From Hydrogenobacter hydrogenophilus (lineage in GTDB: Bacteria > Aquificota > Aquificia > Aquificales > Aquificaceae): 64,000 bases of DNA. Every line of letters starts with the position of its first letter. Position 1 is the first letter of the stretch. Made by a program: the position numbers and the translations under genes. Location: the NCBI RefSeq assembly GCF_900215655.1, contig NZ_OBEN01000001.1:421749-485748 (forward strand), in the 5' to 3' direction. Under the pieces are notes generated by a model. That model ran no database searches and was not told the origin of the DNA. It was given only the letters and a program-made list of their open reading frames with translations. Below, one piece after another: positions 1 through 7,749 of this stretch.

Positions 1-1
1 T

Positions 2-340
2 GTAGGTTCTCACGGTTCAACCTTCGGAGGAAACCCCTTGGCGTGTGCGTGTGCAAAGGTAGTTATAAACAAAGTATCTACGCTTTTAGACCATGTAAAA
101 GACACAGGAGCATACTTTAAGAAGGGTCTTGAAAACTTAAACAGAGGAAAGGTGAGAGGTATGGGGCTCATGTTGGGATTGGACTTGGAAAGAGACTGCG
201 GGCCTATAGTAAAAAGAGCCTTAGACTTAGGACTTGTAATTAACTGCACAGCAGGAAGCGTTTTGAGATTTGTTCCTCCCCTGATTATACAGAAAGAGCA
301 CATAGATAGAGCACTCTTTGTGCTTGATAAGTTGGTGTAA
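2..340 (+). CDS. argD: Acetylornithine/ornithine aminotransferase, C-terminal part (cut by window edge)
   Basis: The reading frame is already open at the window edge. The motif GSHGSTFGGNPLAC near the start is the conserved PLP-aminotransferase segment after the active-site lysine in ArgD-type class III enzymes. It continues through RGMGLMLGLDL and ends with NCTAGSVLRFVPPLII, typical of the ArgD C-terminus. These enzymes convert N-acetylglutamate semialdehyde to N-acetylornithine in arginine synthesis. About 110 residues are visible, and the lysine and N-terminal domain lie upstream. hisA follows after only 9 bases. A related class III aminotransferase with another substrate cannot be fully excluded from this fragment. 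Confidence 0.85.
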   Translation, partial: VGSHGSTFGGNPLACACAKVVINKVSTLLDHVKDTGAYFKKGLENLNRGKVRGMGLMLGLDLERDCGPIVKRALDLGLVINCTAGSVLRFVPPLIIQKEHIDRALFVLDKLV

Positions 341-343
341 AAT
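338..343 (+). promoter_or_regulatory. -10-like hexamer TAAAAT for hisA
   Basis: TAAAAT overlaps the argD stop codon and ends 6 nt before the hisA GTG. There is no Shine-Dalgarno sequence, which fits a leaderless transcript. No convincing -35 box is visible. Confidence 0.4.
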
Positions 344-349
344 ATTGCT

Positions 350-1057
350 GTGGATCTGAAAGCTTTTATTATCCCTGCTATAGACATAAAAGATGGTAAA
401 TTGGTAAGGCTTTTCAAGGGAGACTTTGAGAAGTCAAAGGAATACGGACTTTCACCTGAAGATGCAGGAAGGCTCTTTGAAGAAGCGGGTTTTAAAAAAC
501 TGCACTTGGTGGACTTAGACGGAACCCTTGAGGGAGTTCCCCAAAATCTTCGGACTATAAGAAAGTTAAGGAAGGTATTTTCCGGAATTATACAGGTAGG
601 CGGAGGCATAAGAAACACAGACACTTGTAGATTGCTTGATGAAGAAGGTATAGACCTCTTTGTTGTGGGGACTGTTGCAGTAAGAGAGCCAGAAGTTTTT
701 GAGAAGATGGTAAGCACCTTTCCCGGCAGAGTGATTCTGTCTGTAGATGCAAAGGGTGGTAAAGTTGCCATAGGTGGATGGAAAGATAATACACCGCTGA
801 GCCCTGAAGAACTTGCTAAGCGCTACGAAAACACATCTCTGTGGGGATATCTCTACACTAACATAGACAAAGATGGAAGCCTTGAAGGTGTAGACCCAGG
901 AATATACATAAGTTTCAAAAGGTTTGCGAAAAAACCCCTTTTGGCATCTGGTGGCGTTTCATCCTTAGAAGATGTAAAGAAGCTCTTGGGTGTTGCAGAC
1001 GGCGTCGTTATAGGAAAGGCTCTTTATGAGGGCAAAATAGACCTTACGACTCTTTAG
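350..1057 (+). CDS. hisA: Phosphoribosylformimino-AICAR ribotide isomerase
   Basis: A 235-residue (beta/alpha)8 protein. It isomerises ProFAR to PRFAR, the fourth step of histidine synthesis, in the cytoplasm. The family signatures are present: IIPAIDIKDGKLVRL at the N-terminus with the catalytic Asp, VGGGIRN in the first half, DKDGSLEGVD and LASGGVSSLEDV in the second half, matching the two phosphate-binding half-barrels. The start is a GTG without a Shine-Dalgarno sequence, and the preceding TAAAAT suggests leaderless initiation. The gene stands apart from other his genes (only hisZ occurs, 29 kb away), as is usual in Aquificaceae. Its 3' end overlaps convergent nusB by 14 bp. Confidence 0.95.
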   Translation: MDLKAFIIPAIDIKDGKLVRLFKGDFEKSKEYGLSPEDAGRLFEEAGFKKLHLVDLDGTLEGVPQNLRTIRKLRKVFSGIIQVGGGIRNTDTCRLLDEEGIDLFVVGTVAVREPEVFEKMVSTFPGRVILSVDAKGGKVAIGGWKDNTPLSPEELAKRYENTSLWGYLYTNIDKDGSLEGVDPGIYISFKRFAKKPLLASGGVSSLEDVKKLLGVADGVVIGKALYEGKIDLTTL

Positions 1058-1457
1058 AAAGTTTTGCCACCTTACCTAGGATGCCGTTTACAAACTTTGC
1101 AGGCTCTTTACCTGCATACTTTAGTGTAAGCTTTACATAGTCATAAATGGTTAGGTTAAGTTTTTTTGTACCTATAAAAAGGATCTCTGCAATAGCTACG
1201 CGAAGTATGTTTCTCTCTATGTATCCCAGCCTGTCTATATCCCATTCTTCGCTGAACTGAGATATTACGCTATCTATTTCCTTCGCTTTTTGTATGTAAG
1301 TCCTTACCAATTTCCTTATATACCTCCTGTGTTCTGGATGTTTTATGTTGTTAGATTGTATGTATTCTTCCATAAGCTGTTCTAAGTTATCCCCCTTTAT
1401 ATCCCACTGATACAGTATTAGAAAAGCGTCTCTCCTTGCTTTCTGTTTGTATATCAT
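1044..1457 (-). CDS. nusB: Transcription antitermination protein NusB
   Basis: A 137-residue all-helical RNA-binding protein. NusB joins NusE/S10 on boxA RNA in rRNA antitermination. The start [16 protein letters not shown] matches the RRxAREAxLQxLYQ signature, and [17 protein letters not shown] matches the conserved second helical bundle. It is the last gene of panC-ribH-nusB; its ATG overlaps the ribH stop by 4 bp, so translation is probably coupled. Its 3' end runs 14 bp into convergent hisA. Confidence 0.93.
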   Translation of the reverse strand: MIYKQKARRDAFLILYQWDIKGDNLEQLMEEYIQSNNIKHPEHRRYIRKLVRTYIQKAKEIDSVISQFSEEWDIDRLGYIERNILRVAIAEILFIGTKKLNLTIYDYVKLTLKYAGKEPAKFVNGILGKVAKLSKES

Positions 1458-1918
1458 CTAAGACTTTTCAAAAGGTTTGCCATCTCTATGGCAGAGAGTG
1501 CTGCCTCCCAACCTTTGTTTCCGTGCTTCGTTCCTGCTCTCTCTATAGCTTGCTCCAACGAATCTGCGGTAATGATCCCAAAAGATACAGGTTTCCTCAC
1601 CTCAAGGCTAATAAGAGCCAGACCTTTGGAAACCTCGCTGGCTATGTAATCAAAGTGCGGTGTCTGCCCCCTTATAAGAACACCCAGAGCTATGACTGCA
1701 TCTATGTCTTGTTTTAGAGCCATCTCTTTGGCAATAAGAGGTATTTCCCAAGACCCTGGCACTCTTGCAATATGTATATTATCCTGTGAACCTCCGTGTC
1801 TGACGATGCAATCTACAGCGGACTCAATAAGTCTGTCTACCAAAAGGTGATTAAACCTACTGGCAACTATACCAAACCTTATGCCTTCTGCGCTGAGCAT
1901 ACCTTCATACTTCTTCAT
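1454..1918 (-). CDS. ribH: 6,7-dimethyl-8-ribityllumazine synthase
   Basis: A 154-residue protein of normal lumazine synthase length. It condenses 5-amino-6-ribitylaminouracil with 3,4-dihydroxy-2-butanone 4-phosphate in riboflavin synthesis. Visible landmarks are ASRFN (substrate Phe), [24 protein letters not shown] with the catalytic His, and [17 protein letters not shown]. It overlaps the upstream panC by 14 bp and the downstream nusB by 4 bp. Family members form 60-mer capsids in Aquifex; the assembly here is inferred from the family only. Confidence 0.95.
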   Translation of the reverse strand: MKKYEGMLSAEGIRFGIVASRFNHLLVDRLIESAVDCIVRHGGSQDNIHIARVPGSWEIPLIAKEMALKQDIDAVIALGVLIRGQTPHFDYIASEVSKGLALISLEVRKPVSFGIITADSLEQAIERAGTKHGNKGWEAALSAIEMANLLKSLR

Positions 1919-2774
1919 AACTGAGCCTCCAGTTATCTATTAATCTCGTATTCCCTATCCATACCGCTACCAGTATTCTATCTCCCTGAGAAACCTCACC
2001 TTCCTTTATATTGAAATCCTCATCTACTATTTCCACATAGTCTATTTTCTTCACATGAGGATGCTTACTTATGTACTCCCTTATTGCCTGTTTTAGATCG
2101 TTGGCGTTGGTGTTTCCTGCTTTAAAGAGTTTTTGTGCTATAAGAAAAGACCTATATATGGAAAGAGCAGATTCCCTTTCGTTCTCTTTCAGATAAGTGT
2201 TCCTTGAACTTAGAGCGAGTCCATCTTTGTCTCTCACTGTAGCCACAGGCACGATCTCTACTGGATAAGATAAGTCTTTGACCAATCTCTGGATAAGTTT
2301 CAGCTGCTGAAAGTCCTTCTCTCCAAAATAAGCCCTGTCGGGATGTACTATGTTAAGAAGTTTAAGCACAACCAAAGCAACACCGCTAAAATGCCCAGGA
2401 CGAAAGGCACCTTCAAGTACATCGCTTATTCCTTCAACCTCTATTCTTACTTTTGGTTTTTCTGGATACATCTCTTCGTCAGTGGGGGCAAACACTACAT
2501 CCACTCCTGCTTCTTCACACATGGCTAAGTCCCTTTCTAAGTCTCTCGGATAGCGTTGGTAATCCTCCTCGGGACCAAACTGAAGTGGGTTTACATAGAT
2601 ACTAACAACAGTAATTTCATTTTGTAGCTTGGACTTCTTTATAAGTTCCATGTGTCCTTCGTGCAAATATCCCATAGTAGGAACAAGTCCTATACTATGG
2701 GCATTTCCCGCAGAATTTTTTATATCTCTTATAAAATTTTTTACATCCTTGACTTTTCTGAATAGTGTAGGCAT
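1905..2774 (-). CDS. panC: Pantothenate synthetase (pantoate-beta-alanine ligase)
   Basis: A 289-residue cytoplasmic ligase that joins pantoate and beta-alanine with ATP in the CoA pathway. Motifs are [11 protein letters not shown] (the HIGH-type nucleotide motif), [28 protein letters not shown] and ALSSRNTYL. The open frame extends 15 codons further upstream, but ATG at 2774 is chosen because AAAGGAG lies 7 nt before it. A TATAAT at 2800-2805 would put the transcription start inside the longer version. It is first in the panC-ribH-nusB operon. The divergent neighbour recO starts 35 bp away. Confidence 0.95.
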   Translation of the reverse strand: MPTLFRKVKDVKNFIRDIKNSAGNAHSIGLVPTMGYLHEGHMELIKKSKLQNEITVVSIYVNPLQFGPEEDYQRYPRDLERDLAMCEEAGVDVVFAPTDEEMYPEKPKVRIEVEGISDVLEGAFRPGHFSGVALVVLKLLNIVHPDRAYFGEKDFQQLKLIQRLVKDLSYPVEIVPVATVRDKDGLALSSRNTYLKENERESALSIYRSFLIAQKLFKAGNTNANDLKQAIREYISKHPHVKKIDYVEIVDEDFNIKEGEVSQGDRILVAVWIGNTRLIDNWRLSYEEV

Positions 2775-2799
2775 TCCATCTCTCCTTTGAGGGAGTAAA

Positions 2800-2805
2800 A
2801 TTATA
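2800..2805 (-). promoter_or_regulatory. -10 box TATAAT for panC-ribH-nusB
   Basis: A perfect TATAAT lies upstream of AAAGGAG (2782-2788) and the panC ATG at 2774, implying a short 5' leader. A weak -35 candidate (TTTACC) lies 16 nt upstream, inside recO. This is one of the promoters here that does precede a Shine-Dalgarno sequence. Confidence 0.5.
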
Positions 2806-2809
2806 ACAC

Positions 2810-3379
2810 ATGTTTTCAAAAGGTAAAGTAATAGTACTCAAAAGGCTAATCGTGAGCGATGAGGACCTCCTTGTAAAAATTTACGGTTGGGGTGGAATCA
2901 TGAACCTATTCGTAAAAGACGGCGCTGTAGGCAATTACTTAGGTGTGTTTGAACCTTTTAACCTGCTTGAACTTACATACAAACAGTCAGGAGAAATAGT
3001 AGTTCCCCTGGACGTAGGCAGTGTGGAGTACTTATCTTATTTAGCCTTAGAAGACTACGAAAGGTATGTCTGGATGTGTGGTCTTACAAACTTTTTCCTC
3101 AGGTGGATAAGGCATTATGACCAGCAGTTGTTTAACATATTCCTTACCTACCTATCCGCTAAAGTCACAAACAAGAGCGTATTTTTTCTGAAATTTAAAC
3201 TGGAGATTCTCAAAGCTATGGGACTTTATAAAGACATCATTTTTGAAAAAGACATAAGACAAGCAGTCAAAACTATTGCAGAAGGTTCTTGGATTCTCTT
3301 GGAAAGAATAAAACTAAGCAAAGGTATAGCGCAGAAGATAGACAGTGCTATAGAAACTCATCTGGAACATTCTCTGTAG
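2810..3379 (+). CDS. recO: DNA repair protein RecO-like
   Basis: A 189-residue protein with the layout of RecO: an N-terminal OB-like part (VLKRLIVSDEDLLVKIYG, then FVKDGA) and a helical C-terminal part. RecO helps load RecA onto SSB-coated DNA in RecFOR recombination. It is shorter than typical RecO (about 240 residues), and the Cys zinc cluster seen in many homologues is absent. The match rests on the N-terminal pattern and the helical FLTYLSAK...LEILKAMGL region. It starts 35 bp from divergent panC and overlaps convergent rfaE2 by 22 bp. Confidence 0.65.
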   Translation: MFSKGKVIVLKRLIVSDEDLLVKIYGWGGIMNLFVKDGAVGNYLGVFEPFNLLELTYKQSGEIVVPLDVGSVEYLSYLALEDYERYVWMCGLTNFFLRWIRHYDQQLFNIFLTYLSAKVTNKSVFFLKFKLEILKAMGLYKDIIFEKDIRQAVKTIAEGSWILLERIKLSKGIAQKIDSAIETHLEHSL

Positions 3380-3840
3380 GAGGATAGTATCCTGTCTATT
3401 ATCTTACTTGTGGATACGTTGAAGAAAAACTCTATTCTCTCCACCCTTCCTCCGTAAGACAACACCGTATCCGCTCCTACTATTTCTTCTGTTTTCCAAT
3501 CAGAGCCCTTCACTAAAATGTGGGGTTTTATAAGTTTTATGATCTTCTCGGGTGTATCTTCATGAAAGATTACTACATAGTCAACTGGTTTTAAACTGTC
3601 CAAAAGATATGCCCTCATACTTTCTGGGATAATGGGTCTTTTCTCTCCTTTTATCCTCTTAACAGATTGGTCGGAATTTATGCCTACCACCAACACATCT
3701 CCCAACTCTTTGGCTCTTCTTAGGTAGTAGGCGTGTCCCGCATGCAAAATGTCAAAACAGCCGTTAGTGAAAACTATCTTCTTTCCCTTCTTTTTCTCGT
3801 TTTCAATTACCTCTAAAAGCTCTTCCAAACTTAGTATCAT
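3358..3840 (-). CDS. rfaE2: D-glycero-beta-D-manno-heptose 1-phosphate adenylyltransferase
   Basis: A 160-residue cytidylyltransferase-fold protein. It would activate heptose-1-phosphate to ADP-heptose for the LPS inner core. The nucleotide-binding signature FTNGCFDILHAGHAYYL is at residues 23-39. VVGINSDQSVKRIKGEKRPI and VKGSDW follow, as in the RfaE domain II / HldE C-terminal family. It is a stand-alone version without the kinase domain. It fits the other LPS genes in the window (lpxA, lpxI, wzm/wzt). Its 3' end overlaps recO by 22 bp. Confidence 0.88.
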   Translation of the reverse strand: MILSLEELLEVIENEKKKGKKIVFTNGCFDILHAGHAYYLRRAKELGDVLVVGINSDQSVKRIKGEKRPIIPESMRAYLLDSLKPVDYVVIFHEDTPEKIIKLIKPHILVKGSDWKTEEIVGADTVLSYGGRVERIEFFFNVSTSKIIDRILSSYRECSR

Positions 3841-3933
3841 AGTGTTGAATATGCTATCACAAAAATGAGACTAATCATAAAGACTTTAAAAAATACTTTA
3901 TAAAATTTGATTTTACGGCAGGAGGTATGCAAT

Positions 3934-6117
3934 ATGTGGAGAGTTGTATATACAGGACAAAGGCCCCACTACGAAAATATAGCCCTTGACAGGGTTATGC
4001 TTGATCTAAAGGCTGAGGGGAAAATACCTAACACTATAAGGTTTTTGCAATTCAAACCCGAGTGCGTCCTTGTAGGTTTCCATCAGTCAGTAGAGGAGGA
4101 GGTAAGGACAGAGTATACCCAAAGAGAGGGTATACAGGTTGGAAGGAGAATAACAGGAGGAGGAGCCATATACTTTGATGAGCTTCAGATAGGTTGGGAA
4201 GTTATAGCGGACAGAAGGGACATAAAAGGGGGTAGCTTTGAGGAGATCACAGCAAAAATATGCAATGGTGTGGCAAGGGGACTCAGAAAGCTGGGAATAA
4301 ACGCAAGCTTCAGACCCAGGAACGACATAGAAGTAGAAGGTAGAAAGATATCAGGAACGGGTGGTGTTTTTGAAGGAAGTGCCTTCCTTTATCAGGGGAC
4401 ACTGCTTGTGGACATGAATGTAGAGAGAATGCTTAAATCTCTTCAAATACCTGTTGAAAAGCTAACATCCAAAGGCATAAAATCAGCAGAGGACAGGATA
4501 GAGTGGGTCAAGCGCCTTTTGGGATACATTCCCCCAAAGGAGGAAGTCTTTTCTGCTATACTGCAAGGTCTTGCTGAGGAGCTGGGAATCACTTACAGCT
4601 GGGGGGATCTTACAGATGAGGAGCTAAAGCTCATGGAGGAAAAAAGGGATTACTTTGCCAGCGAAGAGTGGATATACCATGTGAAGTCCTCTGCAAAGGA
4701 CAGTGATGTGCTCTTTGGTATACACAGATGTCCGGGTGGTACTTTTAGGGTATCCGTAAAGTTAGATACAAAGACTAAGGTATTAGAGCAAGTCATCATA
4801 AACGGAGACTTTTTCGTAAAACCTCAGAGACTCATCTACGACCTTGAAGCTTATCTGAAACACACGCCACTGCAAGATGTGGAGAAAAGGATAAGAGAGT
4901 TTTTTGAAGGAAGGGATTGGGAAGCTTTGAACCTAACTGTGGATGATTTTATAAATGCTGTAATGTTTCCCATTAGGAAAGCAGAAGGCTTGGATTTAGG
5001 TCTTGAAAAAAAAAGGCTCAATAACATAATAGCCAGTATAGGTGGTGGGCTAAAAGAAAATCTGCAAAAAGCTAAGGTCATGCTCCTTCCTTACTGTGCT
5101 AAGCCCAGATGGTGCGATTATAGACACCTTGATGATTGTGGAGAGTGTGGGGGATGCAGTGTAGGAGATGCTTACAGGTTAGCTTATCAGAAGGGTATGA
5201 TACCCATAACTATAACATCCTTTGAGCTTCTAAGAGACACTCTTTTGTGGTGTGCACAAAACGGCTACACATACATAGGCCATTGCTGTTATGAGTTTTA
5301 CGAAAAGAGGTACGAGATATTTTCCAAGGCTTCTGAGCAAGGTGCTAATGGTGTTCTCTTTGACATAGTAGGTACTACTTGCTACAGCTTGGGTGTAGAA
5401 GAAGAAGAAAAGGCTTATCACGGAGAATTTACCGTTGAACTGGATTTGATAAAGGAAGATATGTACAGGGTAATGTCCCTAAAGCCAGATGTGGATACTC
5501 AGACCCAAAAGGTAAAAAGAAGAAACTTTGACTTTTCTCCAAACTTTGTGGATTTCAAGCCTTCTTATTACAAGAAACCTAAGGCGGTGCCTACACCTGA
5601 AGAGGACATGACAAGAACCTCCATGCAAAAGGAAGTATTCAAAGGTGAAGCCACCATCGGTGATCAGTCTGTGTCTTTTAGGTCTGCGGTGGAATTGCTC
5701 GTCAAGTGGATAAAGTCTGCAGAAAACCCCACTGTGGTGATAGGTCCTCTGCTCTTTTGGGATTGGCAGGAAGAAGAACTACTACAGAAAGGCAGAGTGC
5801 TAAGAGAGATCATAGAGAAGGTGGGAAGGTTTAATGTGAAAGTGCTCCCAGATTACAGACCCAAGCTTAAAAAGTACGACCCTTCAGTAGAAATGGATCC
5901 GCCTAATCCTCATCACGCAATACTTCACGGAAAGCACGACCTTACCATATTGGTAGGAGTTCATTGCTACAGAACTGACTTTGTAATAAGGCTCCTAAAA
6001 AAGCACACTGATACAAAGGTAGTTGCCCTATGCGGTCTTTATGGACATCCATCCGCGGACCTCTCCACAAGCTTTACAGATGCACAAAAGCTTGAAGAGA
6101 TCCTCAAGCTACTTTAA
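3934..6117 (+). CDS. Lipoate-protein ligase fused to a Cys-rich DUF116-like domain and a C-terminal CdhB-like domain
   Basis: A 727-residue protein. Residues 1-250 are a BPL/LplA lipoate ligase fold: RRITGGGAIYFDE at 71-83 is the RRxxGGG substrate loop, and GRKISGTGG with Lys138 matches the KISG catalytic lysine. Residues 250-345 resemble the LplA accessory domain. Residues 380-490 hold nine cysteines (388, 394, 402, 405, 408, 440, 451, 452, 483), including PYCAKPRWC and CGECGGC, which resembles DUF116. Residues 575-727 look like the nucleotide-binding fold of the CO dehydrogenase beta/epsilon (CdhB) family; this last call is tentative. ATG 3934 is chosen over the in-frame TTG at 3907 because GGAGGT sits 7 nt upstream. 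It probably lipoylates a protein, but which one is unknown. It stands alone. Confidence 0.75.
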   Translation: MWRVVYTGQRPHYENIALDRVMLDLKAEGKIPNTIRFLQFKPECVLVGFHQSVEEEVRTEYTQREGIQVGRRITGGGAIYFDELQIGWEVIADRRDIKGGSFEEITAKICNGVARGLRKLGINASFRPRNDIEVEGRKISGTGGVFEGSAFLYQGTLLVDMNVERMLKSLQIPVEKLTSKGIKSAEDRIEWVKRLLGYIPPKEEVFSAILQGLAEELGITYSWGDLTDEELKLMEEKRDYFASEEWIYHVKSSAKDSDVLFGIHRCPGGTFRVSVKLDTKTKVLEQVIINGDFFVKPQRLIYDLEAYLKHTPLQDVEKRIREFFEGRDWEALNLTVDDFINAVMFPIRKAEGLDLGLEKKRLNNIIASIGGGLKENLQKAKVMLLPYCAKPRWCDYRHLDDCGECGGCSVGDAYRLAYQKGMIPITITSFELLRDTLLWCAQNGYTYIGHCCYEFYEKRYEIFSKASEQGANGVLFDIVGTTCYSLGVEEEEKAYHGEFTVELDLIKEDMYRVMSLKPDVDTQTQKVKRRNFDFSPNFVDFKPSYYKKPKAVPTPEEDMTRTSMQKEVFKGEATIGDQSVSFRSAVELLVKWIKSAENPTVVIGPLLFWDWQEEELLQKGRVLREIIEKVGRFNVKVLPDYRPKLKKYDPSVEMDPPNPHHAILHGKHDLTILVGVHCYRTDFVIRLLKKHTDTKVVALCGLYGHPSADLSTSFTDAQKLEEILKLL

Positions 6118-6666
6118 TACAAAGCACACAAAACTTCCTGCAATAGGTAGTGTAAAGTTGTCATCTAACCTCAAAGGAAGGAGCTCTACTGTAGCACCTA
6201 CTAAAGAAACTACCAGAGCCCTTTCAACCCCAAGAAGAAAGTAAAGCACTAAGAGAGTAGAAAAGAAAAAAGCTAAAGAACCTTCTAAGGTTTTTCCCCA
6301 GAGCATTATCCTTCCCATTTTAGTACCTATAAGACTGGAAAAGGCATCACCCACCGCAAGAAGTAGCACACCTATAATAGCACACTCTCTTCCAAATAGT
6401 AAAAAGCTAAGAGCAATGCCCAAGTTAGCCCACAGAGCCTGAATACCCGGCTTTTGTAGGTTCTTTTCTCTTTCAAAGTAAAACACGATGCGATAAAGCG
6501 TGGAAAAAAACTTTATTCCTATTCTGTTGACCAAAAGCAGGTTTAGGATGATGACCATCAAGAAGCTAAGAATAACAAGCCATGTAGGGAAGAACTTCAA
6601 GGGTATAAGCCACAAGCTTATGGCTAAAAGGTGAAAAATTTTCCTCCTAATTTCAAGGTTCAGCAT
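6109..6666 (-). CDS. Polyprenol/dolichol kinase-like membrane protein (SEC59/VTE5 family)
   Basis: A 185-residue integral membrane protein with about six hydrophobic segments. It starts with EIRRKIFHLLAI, the typical 'RRK-hH' opening of the dolichol kinase / phytol kinase / CDP-diglyceride synthetase-like group. It contains LLAVGDAFSSLIGTKMGR and KTLEGSLAFF, which match the conserved GDxxAxxxGxxxGR and KSxEG motifs of that group. Such enzymes phosphorylate isoprenoid alcohols or diacylglycerol using CTP; the substrate here is unknown. Its start overlaps the CBM48 gene by 7 bp (ATGCTGA) and its 3' end overlaps the lipoate ligase by 9 bp. Confidence 0.75.
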   Translation of the reverse strand: MLNLEIRRKIFHLLAISLWLIPLKFFPTWLVILSFLMVIILNLLLVNRIGIKFFSTLYRIVFYFEREKNLQKPGIQALWANLGIALSFLLFGRECAIIGVLLLAVGDAFSSLIGTKMGRIMLWGKTLEGSLAFFFSTLLVLYFLLGVERALVVSLVGATVELLPLRLDDNFTLPIAGSFVCFVLK

Positions 6667-6947
6667 ATAACCACACTGTCAGTGGAGCCATAGGGGTTTG
6701 GTACATAGCGGTCCGCTTGCGGATCATTTTCCCATATATGACCGTCTATAAGATACTTAAACCTATACTCTCTGCCTTTTTTTAGTCTCTTAGTTATCCA
6801 AAAACTGCCATCTCTTTTACTTTTCATGGTTTCTGGAGTCCAGTTGTTCCACTCTCCTACAATCTCCACCTTGCTCGCTTTCTCAAACTTGACATTGAAG
6901 GTCACTACACAAACCCCCTGTTTTTCCAAGTAAGTTTTCTTGATCAT
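6660..6947 (-). CDS. Small stand-alone CBM48 (glycogen-recognition) protein
   Basis: A 95-residue protein made of a single CBM48 / AMPK-beta type carbohydrate-binding module. Its signatures are VTFNVKFEKASKVEIVGEWNNWTPE and GREYRFKYLIDGHIWENDPQADRYVPN; the WNNW and YKYLIDG-type aromatic positions bind alpha-glucans in this family. No catalytic domain is attached, so it probably binds glycogen or regulates a partner. ATG 6947 is chosen because AAGGAGG lies 8 nt before it, although the frame stays open to 6977. It sits between the cupin gene and the polyprenol-kinase-like gene. Confidence 0.85.
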   Translation of the reverse strand: MIKKTYLEKQGVCVVTFNVKFEKASKVEIVGEWNNWTPETMKSKRDGSFWITKRLKKGREYRFKYLIDGHIWENDPQADRYVPNPYGSTDSVVIC

Positions 6948-6960
6948 GGCATGAACCTCC

Positions 6961-7224
6961 TTATTTTCTACTTCCACAGAGGTATTTTACACCCTCCTCT
7001 GTTTTTGCCCAGTGGCGCGTCCCTGCTGGAACTTCTAACATATCACCAGCTTTTAGGTGATAGACTCCCTTTTCTGTGCCTATGATTATGGAGCCTTCAA
7101 GGACAAGCCTTACCTCATCCTCCTGATGTGTGTGCCAACCATAGTAGGTCCCTGGGGGATCTTCCCACAGGTATATGTTCTTGTAGCCCAATTCTTTGAG
7201 TTTCCTTTTTGCATCTTGTAGCAT
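6961..7224 (-). CDS. Small cupin-domain protein
   Basis: A protein of about 87 residues with one cupin barrel. Motif 1 is GWHTHQEDEVRLVLEGSIII (metal-binding His-x-His and Glu), and motif 2 is AGDMLEVPAGTRHW. Such single cupins bind a metal ion and act as sensors or small isomerases; no function can be assigned. The ATG at 7224 follows the dut stop almost directly (TGAGATG); an in-frame TTG at 7245 would give 7 more residues overlapping dut. The Shine-Dalgarno match is poor, so coupled translation from dut is likely. Confidence 0.8.
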   Translation of the reverse strand: MLQDAKRKLKELGYKNIYLWEDPPGTYYGWHTHQEDEVRLVLEGSIIIGTEKGVYHLKAGDMLEVPAGTRHWAKTEEGVKYLCGSRK

Positions 7225-7225
7225 C

Positions 7226-7666
7226 TCACACACCCGTTGAGCCAAAACCGTTAGGACCCCTTTCCGTGGGTGTCAGTTCCTGCACCTCTTCCAGCAGGAC
7301 CCTGACCACTGGACATATCACCATCTGAGCTATCCTGTCTCCTCGCCTTACGACAAATTCTTCCTGGCCTAAGTTTATAAGCACTACCTTTATCTCTCCC
7401 CTGTAGTCCGCATCCACTGTACCCGGAGAGTTAAGAAGGGTAATGCCGTATTTCAGAGCTAAACCACTCCTTGGTCTTATTTGAGCTTCAAAACCTTCTG
7501 GTAGTTCTATGGCTATACCCGTAGGTATGGCTTTCCTTTCCATGGGTTTTATGATGACTGGCTCTTCAACAGCAGCCATAAGGTCAAACCCCGAGGCGTA
7601 CTCTGTTGCGTAGTAAGGTAGAGGAAGGTCCTTTGCGTGTGGTAATCTCTTTATCCTCACCTTCAT
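7226..7666 (-). CDS. dut: Deoxyuridine 5'-triphosphate nucleotidohydrolase (dUTPase)
   Basis: A 146-residue trimeric-type dUTPase that hydrolyses dUTP to dUMP. All five motifs are present: [42 protein letters not shown] and the C-terminal [10 protein letters not shown] arm. The start is ATG 7666, preceded by GAGGGAT; an upstream start would overlap the tRNA. The ATG lies only 11 nt past the 3' end of tRNA-Thr, so the dut mRNA 5' end may be made by tRNA 3' processing. Confidence 0.95.
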   Translation of the reverse strand: MKVRIKRLPHAKDLPLPYYATEYASGFDLMAAVEEPVIIKPMERKAIPTGIAIELPEGFEAQIRPRSGLALKYGITLLNSPGTVDADYRGEIKVVLINLGQEEFVVRRGDRIAQMVICPVVRVLLEEVQELTPTERGPNGFGSTGV

Positions 7667-7677
7667 ATCATCCCTCA

Positions 7678-7749
7678 AGCCGGCGGTGGGACTTGAACCC
7701 ACGACCTAGGCATTACGAGTGCCTCGCTCTGCCACTGAGCTACGCCGGC
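7678..7749 (-). tRNA. tRNA-Thr (anticodon CGT)
   Basis: A full cloverleaf can be drawn. The acceptor stem GCCGGCG pairs with CGCCGGC, the D stem GCTC with GAGC, the anticodon stem AGGCA with TGCCT, and the T stem GTGGG with CCCAC around TTCAAGT. The anticodon loop CTCGTAA gives CGT (Thr, codon ACG). It is 72 nt with discriminator U, and CCA is not encoded. The first 44 nt overlap the 3' end of pnp on the same strand, and dut begins 11 nt downstream. Confidence 0.97.

Noticed and set aside
2775..2819. Longer PanC start (15 extra codons)
   Set aside because: A TATAAT box and a Shine-Dalgarno lie inside that extension; the ATG at 2774 matches family length.
7667..7702. Longer dut reading frame
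   Set aside because: The extension overlaps the tRNA-Thr gene; the ATG with GAGG upstream at 7666 fits the family.
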